From contig CM060964.1 of assembly GCA_030765045.1 (NCBI GenBank), positions 316,826,128 through 316,890,127 of the forward strand: DNA of 64,000 nucleotides, in the 5' to 3' direction. The position numbers and the translations under genes are program-made. The notes beneath the pieces were generated by a model, which was not told where the DNA came from, searched no databases, and saw only the letters and a list, made by a program, of their open reading frames with translations. Each line of letters opens with the position of its first letter. The first letter of the stretch is position 1. Source of the DNA: Tenodera sinensis. Lineage: Eukaryota > Arthropoda > Insecta > Mantodea > Mantidae. Shown piece after piece: positions 12,323 to 21,903 of the stretch.

Positions 12323-12792
12323 GAGGCTAACCAGTAATTAAGATGTCCTTTAGCCACATTACGAGTGCTGCGTAGAGTAAGACCAATGGTGGGACTGCCA
12401 ACTCGGCTTTTTTCAAGCAAGGTTTTTCTGTTGGGGTGTCCTTCCCTTAGATGGTTGTCTTCTCTTCGACTAACGACACCTCTTCTCGGCTTAGTTTCGG
12501 AGTTTTCTCTCCTAGATGGATTGTCTTACTGGTCTATTGAACCCATGTGCTCGTCCCTTTCTTCTTGGTCCTTTTAATTCCCAACGGTGAAGGGGTACCT
12601 TCTACGCTTGATTGTCTACTCTCATTGAGGCCGTTGTCATTGAATAGGATATCGCTAATCCCGGCGATCGTTCGTACTTACTAATGTTTAACTCATTATT
12701 ACTATAATGTTACCGTAGCATCGCAAAATTTCAATTAAACGGATTGCAGAGTATGTGGTAGTTCTATGGTATGGAATAGACATACCTGCCGG
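12323..12792. other. Unassigned; possibly degraded upstream LINE sequence
   Basis: The minus-strand translation next to the LINE remnant is broken and I do not recognise it. No other feature is visible. Confidence 0.35.
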
Positions 12793-13050
12793 TAGCCCCC
12801 CGCGGCACAACAGCCCATTCCGGTCAAGGCCTTCCGCCCGACCGCTGCGACGCAGTCTTCTCGACCAGGGCCACCACCTTTCAATCAAGTAGCTCCTCAG
12901 TTGGTCCCTCAAGGACCTAACGAGGCTGAGTGCACCCCGGACCAGGTCTCCCAGTGGAAGAAAGTCCCCACGCCTGTACCGAGGATCGAACCCGGGGCCC
13001 CCGCTTGGTAAGCAGCAGCACTACCACCGCACTAAGGAGATGATCCCCCA
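12793..13050 (-). mobile_element. tRNA-derived SINE, family 1, copy 2
   Basis: It has the same architecture as 2008-2330 on the minus strand: B box GGTTCGATCCT (plus-strand 12983-12993), then GGGGACTTTCTTCC, GGGAGACCTGG, GGGGTGCACTCAGCCTCGTT and an end near GGGCTGTTGTGCCG. It differs from copy 1 by small insertions and deletions in the middle. The A-box area (GTGGTAGTGCTGCTGCTTACC) is recognisable but decayed. Confidence 0.76.
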
Positions 13051-13488
13051 AGCTGCTCGTAAGGCCTGGTGAGAATATCATAGAAATAAATATAGGATCA
13101 AATTTAAAGTTAATTTAATTTATCTGCATCATTAATATTGTCGTAATTATTGTCATTAGGTCAATAGTTAACCTTTCACACTCTCCCATACATTTAGTTG
13201 AATATTATTCCTGAATATGTGGAATTGCTACAATAGATAGACTATGTTCAATTAATATGCTATCGGATAATATAAAAATATCTTTCCTGCACCGTAACTT
13301 TCTTACCACTCATTTCCATACCCGTGTTAAATCTATATACGAGTGAATGTTCTTTCTATCGTATGGGTTCTTGTACCCTTCATACTATTACGATGAAACT
13401 TTGGTAAATTATTGTGCACATTCATGCGAAGGTTTCTCGGTTGATCAAACCATTTTACAATAACTTTATTCAATAAGTTGAATTTGTA

Positions 13489-13590
13489 TAGCCCGCCTGC
13501 CCGCCTGCCCGCCTGCCCGCCTGCCCGCCTGCCCGCCCGCCCGCCCGCCCGCCCGCCCGCCCGCCTGCCCGCCTGCCTGCCTGCCTGCAG
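13489..13590. repeat. (GCCCGCCT)n / (CCGC)n microsatellite
   Basis: This is about 100 bases of tetra- and octanucleotide repeats of GCCC, GCCT and CCTG. It is strikingly GC-rich against AT-rich flanks. Confidence 0.95.
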
Positions 13591-13754
13591 AAATGGATCT
13601 TGGTATGTATCAAAGTGATAAACTCCAACACCTGCTGATTGATCACCATGGAAATTGGCCCATGTAAATGTATTTTGATAGGGAAGGTTTTCATGATATC
13701 CAATTTTCTATGTAACGTATTACATTCACATGGTTTCTCGGTTTTATTTTCCAT

Positions 13755-13920
13755 AACACATTCACATGTCCTTCTCCACTCGTTCTTCAATATACAATAC
13801 GTACAAATGTCTGATTGAGTTACAAATGCAAGGTATTACATTCACACCGTTGTCTCTACTCTCTCTGCAATATAAAATGCATACAATGTTCTATGCGATT
13901 GAAATATAAATGCATTCACA
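13755..13920 (+). repeat. Two-copy ~80-base imperfect tandem repeat
   Basis: Units starting ACATTCACATGTCC and ACATTCACACCG share CAATATA, AATRC and TAYAAATGC blocks at the same spacing. A third partial start (ATTCACAGCG) follows. Confidence 0.55.
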
Positions 13921-14395
13921 GCGTTTTATCTACCCGCTTTTTCTCCTGTGGTTATTCAACAGCGCTGTTGCATAGTGTCTTTCCGATGTTTTTATTTACT
14001 TATTTTGTTTATTTTTTATTCTTTATGACATCCTAAGAGTTTTAACTAACTTGTTTAAGTGTATTAAGTAATAATTTTTAATGTGTCTAAATTAACACAA
14101 GAGTATTGAGCAAGTGCAATCTAAGCCTAAAAGTGTGGGGATAAATTGTCAAACCACAGGCAACGCCGGGTATTTCAGCTAGTGTTAAATAAAAGGTTGT
14201 GTCTGCACCTTACGAAATTCTTACTGATGTGAGGAGGAGAAACAGCGTAACAGTCACAGAGAACAAGACATAATGAATAGCGATTTCTGACATGATATGC
14301 AGGTAGCACTTTTATAATAATGACGTAAGGACTGCTTCCCTCCTTGTTCGCAAATGTTTTATTCACACTCTTTCTTCTTCTCATGACCTCTATCT

Positions 14396-14615
14396 CATGG
14401 CTCCGCAGTAACGTTTGAGGCTCCCCTTTGTGAGGTACCGTGCTCGATTCCCGCCAATCACATACTCTGATGTTGGGTTTTTCGTGGTTTTATCTGGTCA
14501 GTAGGTGAATGCCGGGATAGTTTATCTACGGCGATTTCCTTTCACTCTTTTCACTTTCATTCATTTCCTTCACATCTTTCAGTTATGTTTGTAGGTTTGG
14601 TGACGTATGGTGGTG
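14396..14615 (+). mobile_element. tRNA-derived SINE, family 2, degraded copy
   Basis: A B-box-like GCTCGATTCCC in a tRNA-like head is followed by a core with TTTTTCGTGGTTTTATCTGG, then GTGAATGCCGGGATAG, then a TTTCATTCATTTCCTT tract. The same core order (TTTTTTTCCGAGGTTTTCCC, GAATGTCGGGTAA, CATTTCATTCATT) occurs in the SINE at 18268. The two are therefore related, although the 5' heads differ. Confidence 0.6.
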
Positions 14616-14951
14616 CCGGATAGTTGGCGCGAATGCTTACTGCGTGGAGAGAGTATTTCGCATGAACATTAAAGGATTGCCTGGTTGAAAGAGTTGATCT
14701 TCACCCTCTCCGATGGGTTGGCTGCGTATCTGGGTGTGCACAATGAAGGGCGAGAAAACGGACCATGATTTGACGAGCAAGAAATTCTTGTGATAATCAG
14801 GATAATCCAGGGAATTTTTTCGTGGGAAATTCGCCAAACATGACGCCCGACCGTCCAAGGATAAGCGCCTGAAACACTTCCTTGTACTACATAGGTTAAG
14901 GTATTCCCTAAAGTAGCTATTAATGTGCGTTAACAGCATGTTACATTTCAG
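14616..14951. other. Unassigned intergenic sequence
   Basis: Nothing recognisable was found. A 100-codon minus-strand frame crosses it (14637-14939) but shows no motif. Confidence 0.45.
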
Positions 14952-15470
14952 TTAAGGGACACTGGGAGTGAAATTTGAAAGTTCCACATTTTTTATAGAT
15001 TTTTCTGAAATGTTTACTGTGTTTGTATTTATATGAGAATAGGAGGTACACCAAATTTCATGAAAATTGAATAATTCGCTTAGGATATATAAGTTATTTC
15101 ATGAATTTAATAGGCACATTTTCAAAATGTAGCTCGCGTCTATTGACTTTTCAAAATTCATTTATATTGGCAGAACTGATACCCTAAAACATCGGTAACA
15201 ATTGTATGAAGAGATATTTCAAATACGTTTGTTGATTATGCTGTACATATCTTTTTAATAACAAAGAAAATTTAATTTTAAAAATTATTGATTTTTTTTT
15301 CATACAAAAAAATGTTTTTGGAATTCATGTTTATGATAACATCAATATTGAATCATAGTTTTGTTTAGCTGCTATTTATGAATACTTTTGGACATTTTCA
15401 TTGAATTTGAAGCAAAACTCGGGCGCGACCTTCTTTTGGAATGTGCAGAAATGTAGTTTTGAGAAAAACA
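14952..15470 (+). mobile_element. TTAA-flanked MITE, copy 3 (right part lost)
   Basis: It begins TTAA and GGGACACTGGGAGTGAAATT and follows copy 2 closely to about 15470 (TAGTTTTGAGAAAAACAG). The match then stops and a separate foldback begins, so the right terminal repeat is missing. Confidence 0.85.
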
Positions 15471-15471
15471 G

Positions 15472-15652
15472 AATTGCCCGTGACAAACACCCTGAGAAAT
15501 TCCGAGTAGTTAGTGGCCTAAAATTCTTGCAATTGTCAAAAAGTCGAAAATTGTTTTTTATCTTAAACTGTTAGCGAACATTTGCACTAACAATTGCAAG
15601 AACTTTAGGCCACTAACTACTCGGAATTTCTCAAGGTGTGTCATGGGCAATC
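15472..15652. repeat. Foldback with ~65-base arms and a MITE-derived loop
   Basis: The left arm (15472-15536) and right arm (15590-15652) are near-perfect reverse complements, with core blocks GAAATTCCGAGTAGTTAGTG and CACTAACTACTCGGAATTTC. The loop (15537-15589) contains AAAAAGTCGAAAATTGTTTT. This is a piece of the adjacent MITE family, in the opposite orientation to the copy on its left. Confidence 0.85.
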
Positions 15653-16998
15653 CAGGATAACATCTCGCGCGCTCGCATGCAATGCATGCCAGCTTCTCAT
15701 CTTTCACTGACTAATCGGGGTGCTATGCGCGACCCTGCAAACCAATGAATGAGAAGCTACAACAACACACTGACAAACGGAGGGATTTTTGGTGGGCAGG
15801 GTTAACAGACGGCGAGTCTCACGCTCCCAACTGGGCTGTGGTAAGTACATAAAATGCATTTTCCCCTCCACATAAAACAAAAGAGTCTCTCTGGGAAGCT
15901 CCAGCAGTGAGACGGGTCTTCGAGTCGGGAAGTATTAGGAACTTCTACGTGATTCTTTGGCCTGTATGCCCACAATCTGTAGCCTGATCTGATTGCTTCA
16001 CTTTATCCCTTCCTTCCGAGGAGTAGTAGCAGCAATACATCTCCGTAGGTTGCAGTGCGCAAGGTGACCCCCTGTGTAGTATACCCTATATCCCGTGACG
16101 CTTCTCTAATTCTAACACGTCCTTGTTGAGCCTTGGCCTATCCCACATAACAGATGCATATTGTAAGACTTGAGCTCTTTGATGAATGCATCACTCTAAT
16201 TCTAGATCTGTCAAAATATGATGTATGAGCCCGGGGTGAAATTAGACTGGGGACCAGCACTTACCTTTATCGATAGAGGGGGCAACCGCAGAAGAACATT
16301 CACAACGCCAGGATATCCCCCAAGGTCATTTTGATCACAATTAAAATATCCCGCTGAGTTTCCACACAATGGATACTCCCATCGCTTGCAGATCCCCCCT
16401 TAGGCATCTGACAGGCCAGAAATTAATGATTCTTTCCCAACGAGGTAGGTGCTTTCTCTTCGATAGATCGATACACAGCCTTTCTCGCACCGATGGCGAC
16501 TAATGTCAGCGGGCAACACATTTATTTTACCCCTTCTGTATTGATGGAATACGCCAACAGCGTGTTCCTTCCTTTCCTCTCTGCACTTAATTTTCGAGCT
16601 TTTGAAAAACAGCCGAATGAACATCATCTACAAAACAGTGTAAGTTTTAGTTTGTTCTTTAGGTTGTAACTAGGTTGTAAGCTGATTAGGTTAAAAAATA
16701 TCAATTCTTTGCTTTTGGAGAATTTGCACGTTTAAACCTTGTTTTTTGTCACAATCCAGTGATTTATGAATTATGGATTAAGTTTTGTGAATTATACATT
16801 AAGTTGAAGTTATGGATTAAAATTTAAGTTATGGTGAAGCTTAAGTTCTAAATTTATGGATTAAATGTTTTATGGCCCTTGTGCTATGAAAGCATACAGA
16901 TGTGCGTTTAAAATAAACATAAATGTCCAATGACAAATATTGGACATCCCCCTTTTCACACCGAGCAGTTTCATTCCAGCAGCAGGCCTAGCTGACCC
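15653..16998. other. Unassigned intergenic sequence
   Basis: No gene or repeat is recognised. The only detail I noted is a palindromic GCATGCAATGCATGC near 15675. Confidence 0.45.
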
Positions 16999-17450
16999 AT
17001 GGCTCTTTCTTTTTTCGGACGTTTCCCCGGGTCGCCTGGCGAACGCTGGGTAGGTTCATTACATCTCCCGAATTTCCTGTCCTTCCATTTCAGTTCATTT
17101 ATTTTCTTTCACCCACCCTTCAACCGGCTGGTCTCTATCAGGGTAATAAGTGTCGGCGGGGGTCTTGACGTTGCATGGCAGGGAATATGCGCTCTGTAAA
17201 CCTTCGTCCTTTGGCGGGGCGGTCTCCAGTCTATGAGAATCCTGTGAGATGTCTGAGACCGCGGGTGGGCGGGACTCCGGTTGTACTATACGCCGCAGCG
17301 GAGTTTCAATCTAGAAATGGTAGGGACCCTGGTTTCTGCTCTGTCATGACTCCTTGGGTCTGTTGCCCTCTATCTCCTTCCACCTCATACGCAAAGGGCA
17401 TAGGTACAAAAGGTGTCCGCGGTAAAGCTATTGGTTCCCTATAATGCTTA
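16999..17450. other. GC-richer unassigned segment
   Basis: Base composition rises clearly above the flanks and overlapping open frames of 66 and 89 codons occur on the plus strand. No domain or motif is recognised. It could be part of an exon, a decayed element or a CpG-rich regulatory stretch. I cannot choose between these. Confidence 0.3.
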
Positions 17451-17667
17451 TTTGCTAATTAAAGAACCTTGTATCTTGATAGAGAAGGCCTGTAAGTAAA
17501 ATTGAAGCCCATTTCATGCTCATTTTATGCTGCTTCTTCCCTGGCGCTATCTATCTATTGGTGGTGGGCTATCATGAGGGCCTAGTCTCAGCATTAGTGA
17601 CTACAGGGATTAATGTCGTTACAGAAAGCACCGTTAGGTTGTCTGTATAACACAAGGCGCGCCAGAA

Positions 17668-18258
17668 AATCTACCACCACTACTACCTCTACTACTGCTA
17701 CTACTGCTGCTGTTGCTGCTGCCGCTACCGCTACGACGACCGCAACCACCACGGCGACGGCCACGGTCACCGCCACTACGACTACTACGACTGCTACAAA
17801 TGCGAATACTACGAATACGACTACTACAAATACGAATACTACGAATACGACTGCTACAAATAGGAATACTATGAATACGACTGCTACAAATAGGAATACT
17901 ACGAATACGACTGCTACAAATAGGAATACTATGAATACGACTACTACAAATAGGAATACTATGAATACGACTACTACAAATACGAATACTACGAATACGA
18001 CTGCTACAAATAGGAATACTATGAATACGACTACTACAAATAGGAATACTATGAATACGACTGCTACAAATAGGAATACTACGAATACGACTGCTACAAA
18101 TACGAATACTACGAATACGACTATTACAAATACCACTACTACAAATATGACTACTACAAATACGACTACTACAAATACGAATACTACGAATACGACTGCT
18201 ACAAGTACGAATACTACGAATACGACTACTCTACAACTATGACTACTGCAAATACGAA
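17668..18258 (-). repeat. Triplet array organised as a 30-base minisatellite
   Basis: TAC/ACG/AAT triplets become a strict 30-base period from 17791 to 18120 (11 units, each starting CTRCTACAAATA and ending GAATACGA), with degenerate units to about 18258. Read on the minus strand the triplets are GTA, GTC, GTT and TTC in one register, the same class as the giant array. The Thr/Asn-rich (plus) and Val/Phe-rich (minus) open frames of 180-209 codons are by-products. Confidence 0.93.
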
Positions 18259-18267
18259 TACTGCAAA

Positions 18268-18515
18268 GCCCGCCTCGGTAGCGTGATGGTTAGCGTGTCT
18301 GCCTCACGTTCAAGAGGTCGCGAGTTCGAATCTCGCTTAGGGCAAGTTATCCGGGTAAGGTTTTTTTCCGAGGTTTTCCCTACCCTGAGAAGACGAATGT
18401 CGGGTAACTTAAAGCTCCATGGACCTCGGGCTCATTTGAGCATCATTTCACCCATTTCATTCATTCGTCCGATATGACACAATGTTGGAGGACGTTAATT
18501 AAAAAAAAAAAAAAA
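18268..18515 (+). mobile_element. tRNA-derived SINE, family 2, with poly(A) tail
   Basis: The tRNA-like head GCCCGCCTCGGTAGCG carries an A box (TAGCGTGATGG) and a B box (GAGTTCGAATC, 18322-18332). It is followed by the core GAGGTTTTCCCTACC and GAATGTCGGGTAAC, a CATTTCATTCATTCG stretch and a 15-base A tail at 18501-18515. It interrupts the triplet array, which resumes at once as TACTAC repeats, so it inserted into an existing array. Its preserved boxes and tail suggest it is fairly young. Confidence 0.85.
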
Positions 18516-18558
18516 GAATACCACTACAACTACTACTACTACGACTACTACTACTACG

Positions 18559-18599
<41 letters not shown>

Positions 18600-18655
18600 G
18601 ACTAAGGCAACGGCTACTACGACTACTACTGCTCCTGCTCCTTCTACTGCTACTT
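18516..18655 (-). repeat. (TAC)n array, right part of the SINE-split locus
   Basis: TAC/GAC triplets continue after the SINE tail and fade out near 18655. The serine-rich open frame on the minus strand is an artefact of these triplets. Confidence 0.9.
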
Positions 18656-18659
18656 ATGA

Positions 18660-19440
18660 TTACTTCACTGTGAATCATTATAAGGAAGTTACATTCATCG
18701 CCATCGTCAGTTTGTAGTGCAAAATATAGCAACTGTTTTTGCAATCTTAGTGTAACACAAAAACAACAATATCGCGCAACTCAACAGCGTAATTAAACCT
18801 GCTCATTATAAACATTTGTGGATGTAGCTACCTTTGTTCGTCGCGCATCCAAGGTGATTGCCCATCTTACTCGTATATGAAGGTAGCTTTAGTTGGTGAA
18901 GTATAAGCCAGCGAAAACAGTAAGGAAATCTGTCCTGAAGTCTGTCGGCACATATTGTAACAAAACGACAAAAATCCAATTCCGGTTACTTTTCTGTCAT
19001 TTCATTATCCTCTAAAATGCCACTACAATTACACAGTTTTCTTCTCGCAGTTAACACAGGTCACAGTCTTTCCAGCTATCATAGCTCACAGCGGTCTTTT
19101 CATAATCTTGCTCTGTCCTTTCAGTTTTTTCACTTTCTATGTCTATTATGCACTTAACTACGAGGTTACACCCACTCGCGACGACCGGCGTATGTTCCGG
19201 GACGACAAACACACGCACAGCAGCTGACACACTGACCGGTTTATTCCCGTAGTTCTACTCTCAAACTCATTCTCTCACTGATTCTGCCACTGTCTCCTGT
19301 CCTTTTCTACTGGGAATGACGTCACACGACATTTCGAGAATCTAATCCATTATTCAATTTATATATTACTGCACCTTGACCTGAAATTTTAATTAATCTT
19401 ATATCAAGTTATAACTCCACTCACACGCAACTTAATAACT
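18660..19440. other. Unassigned intergenic sequence
   Basis: No gene or repeat is recognised. Confidence 0.45.
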
Positions 19441-19452
19441 CAGCTATAAGCC

Positions 19453-19468
19453 TCGAGAACGTTCTCGA
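19453..19468. promoter_or_regulatory. 16-base perfect palindrome with GAA..TTC core
   Basis: TCGAGAACGTTCTCGA is fully self-complementary and contains GAAcgTTC, the spacing of heat-shock-element half sites. It could bind a dimeric or trimeric factor. It lies about 360 bases upstream of the TATA box at 19812. Confidence 0.4.
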
Positions 19469-19742
19469 TTCCTTTTGTTTCAGTCGACTCATTGTTTACG
19501 GTCATGTAGGTATACCACACAGTCGCGCGAGACAGCCCGGATTTTAACGTCTCTACCCGCTCACTGGCCAGGCATGTGGTGCGAAATAGCTTGGTCCCGT
19601 CCGTCCATTGTTGTACGACAATCCCCAACGTTACAATATTGTCGCGGCGGCCGCGACTCATTCACCTCCCTCACACCTCCCTTTGGAAGCGTCGGGTGGC
19701 AAACAAGACAATGAGTGGCTCTGAACAAACGTCTTGCACGGA

Positions 19743-19842
19743 TTTCTAGAAACTGTCGACGCAAAGCCACAAACTTCGATTTCCAGACAAGGAGGCCGGT
19801 AATTCAGAGACTATATAAGCAGACTGGCTTGTGCAGTCAGTT
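19743..19842 (+). promoter_or_regulatory. Candidate RNA polymerase II core promoter with heat-shock-like elements
   Basis: TTTCTAGAAA (19743-19752) is a perfect inverted pair of heat-shock half sites (TTCnnGAA). A weaker TTCCAGA follows near 19779. A strong TATA box TATATAAG starts at 19812, and an arthropod-type initiator TCAGTT occurs at 19837-19842. Its A at 19839 lies 27 bases after the TATA start, a canonical distance. About 145 bases downstream is AGAAATAAAGTG (19979-19990). No coding frame follows within the next 450 bases. It may therefore be a truncated heat-shock gene copy, a non-coding RNA promoter, or the promoter part of a lost element. Confidence 0.5.
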
Positions 19843-20284
19843 GGTTATGAACACTATAGCGCTTGAGAGAACGTTGGGTTACCGTAGCAGTATCCAATTG
19901 GCGCCTGTGAGTTGTAATTGTGATTCTGTCGTGCAACAGTAGTTTTGTAGTAGTGTTAGCACTTCGGTAGTAGATTTAGAAGAAATAAAGTGACATTAAA
20001 AGTTGCAATCTACCACAATATAATTACGAGAACAAATCTTTATATTTTTAATGAGTTAAATGACATATTAATCATTGACAATAGCAACTGCGAGTGTTTA
20101 TACCATAATAAGCAAAATGTTGCTTTCGACACACGAAGATTGCACTATCGGATTTCCAGTGATGGTTGACATTTATAGTCGATCATCATGTAATATCAAG
20201 TCAGTTGGCATCTTAATAAATTATTTTACGTTTCTGACTTGTGTTACATTTTGTGTTGTTTACTGATATCTGTTTGAACTCGAG
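19843..20284. other. Sequence downstream of the candidate promoter
   Basis: The composition is like a 5' untranslated region up to about 20000, with an AATAAA hexamer at 19982. It then becomes AT-rich. The open frame at 20075-20266 has no recognisable domain. If a transcript starts at 19839 it seems to be non-coding here, or its coding exon lies elsewhere. Confidence 0.35.
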
Positions 20285-20515
20285 TACAGAGGTATTTTTT
20301 AGAGGTGGCGCGTGACCTTGTCACTCGCGCATATCCGAGCATCACGCAAAGCGATGGTGGGGGTAAGTTTCCACCAAGAGCCTGCTGGCTAGTGGGCTAA
20401 AAGTCGAAGAGATACTAACCAGACACCCCTTTTATCTTGCAATAGACAAGTGGACTCGACCATGAACCACTGCGCAACATTACGACACACGCCATCTCTA
20501 AAAAATACCTCTGTA
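20285..20515. mobile_element. Short TA-flanked MITE with ~26-base terminal inverted repeats
   Basis: The left end reads GTACAGAGGTATTTTTTAGA then GGTGGCG. The right end is its reverse complement with one mismatch. TA at both edges fits the Tc1/mariner target site. The 231-base element has no coding frame. The near-identical ends suggest a relatively recent insertion. Confidence 0.85.
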
Positions 20516-20519
20516 CTTG

Positions 20520-21880
20520 TTTATTTCATGGATATAACATCTTGAAGTTAATTCCCAGATGGCAGTTTGACAACACAAATCCACAGTTATCATAATTGGT
20601 CAAGAAGTTCATGCCCATTTATAAAATAGTACAAATAAAATAAAATTATGATTATTTCTATGTAGTCTAAATTAAGAAATATTGTCTATGAATAAAAGAA
20701 GTAAACCACTGACGTAAATTTCGGTTAGCATTCACCAGTCGTCACACCCCATATTGGGACTTCTGTAATTAGTAGGTCAAGGCTTTTCAGTACCTGCCAC
20801 TGTAAGTTTGGTGCACGCGGACGTAGCCCACGAAATACCGGGCAGTGACAACGTAAACAAAGCTGCCTGTTACGCGCACTCAAACGACACAGAGTCACGT
20901 ATAAAGTACACGTGTACCTGTAGATGCGCAGTTAATTAGATCTTATATACAGGATTACAGGATAGCTACTAGGTTGCACATTGACATATGTACGAGTAAA
21001 AGGAACAATACAATAAATCTTGAATTATATGTGATAGATTGAATTATTTACCTATACCGTTCATAAACTTGTTCATAAACATTACTTTCGTAATCAGTAT
21101 GACGATATACATTTTCAGTGTCTCAAAAACGAAATGTGTATAACACTCTTCATGAAACTTTTTCCATCTGTAGAGAAATGCCTTGAATCTAACTGCTCCA
21201 CAATTGTGTACATCAATTTATAATTATACCTGCACTTCAGACATATTTAATGATTTATTTCAATTGAAAATAAATACAGAGTTAACTTCCCTATTCGCAA
21301 ATACTGCACTGTACTGTGTTATCTTGGAGGGGCGGTGTATAACACAGCCAGTGCCTGACCCAATGTCCTTGTGGTCGTAGACCGCAGTGCTCTTGTGGGA
21401 CCGAAAAGGTACTGAAATGCCTTCCCTGGTAATCAGTAAACGCTCTAGCAGTGCCACTTTTCTTCTGAAGATAACCGTATACACCTACATGGGATTTGTA
21501 TACGCGTCCATAATTTATTTACTAAGTGATAGTGATATTTGACAAAATAGTATTGATTTCTTGAAGCCACTAACCATGTGTGCTTCGTTTACAATCTTTT
21601 TGCTTGGAAGGTAAACAATGCAGGTTTTAGCGATGGAGATTTGCATGCAAGTCATTTTGGAGAGTATTATTTCAATGATTTAATCTTTCGACTAAAGCTA
21701 AGGCCTTTACAGACACAGAACCAGAATAAGAATAAGAAAATCTTATGCCGTCAGTTGCTTCGGATCTCAAGCTAAATCCGAGAAATTCGGCACAGAATGT
21801 TTTTGGAGAGGTTTTTGAATCCTCTTTGATCATGGACTTTAATATTGCATTGCAAAAGCTTCAAAGTAAAATAATCTCGA
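20520..21880. other. Unassigned AT-rich sequence
   Basis: No gene or repeat is recognised. A TATAAA-like motif near 20899-20906 has no supporting elements. Confidence 0.45.
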
Positions 21881-21903
21881 GATGATGATGATGATGATGA
21901 TGA
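21881..21903. repeat. (GAT)n microsatellite
   Basis: This is seven to eight GAT triplets, a small locus of the same general triplet type as the larger arrays. Confidence 0.9.

Larger units (their letters stand above)
13270..14182 (+). mobile_element. Possible Helitron-like non-autonomous element
   Basis: The right end reads GGCAACGCCGGGTATTTCAG then CTAGT, with a short GGC/GCC hairpin just before it. This resembles the CTRR ends with a preceding hairpin of Helitrons. The body contains a CCGCCTGC microsatellite and a ~80-base tandem duplication, both common in such elements. The left edge is a guess, and there is no rolling-circle replicase. Other low-copy repeats are possible. Confidence 0.4.

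Noticed and set aside
16250..16275. U1 snRNA-like start (CACTTACCT)
   Set aside because: The similarity ends after a few bases and no snRNA stems or Sm site follow.
16999..17444. Overlapping frames in the GC-richer segment as an exon
   Set aside because: No conserved motif is visible and the two frames compete. It is kept only as an unassigned segment.
17594..18242. Thr/Asn (plus) and Val/Phe (minus) frames of 180-209 codons
   Set aside because: They come from the 30-base triplet minisatellite.
18268..18343. True tRNA gene
   Set aside because: The A and B boxes are good, but the acceptor and anticodon arms do not pair properly and the sequence runs into a SINE core and A tail.
19740..20000. 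Solo LTR (TATA, initiator, AATAAA, and TTGGCGCC resembling a primer-binding site)
   Set aside because: The TTGGCGCC lies upstream of the AATAAA, which is the wrong order. No second LTR or defined ends were seen. A promoter of another kind fits better.
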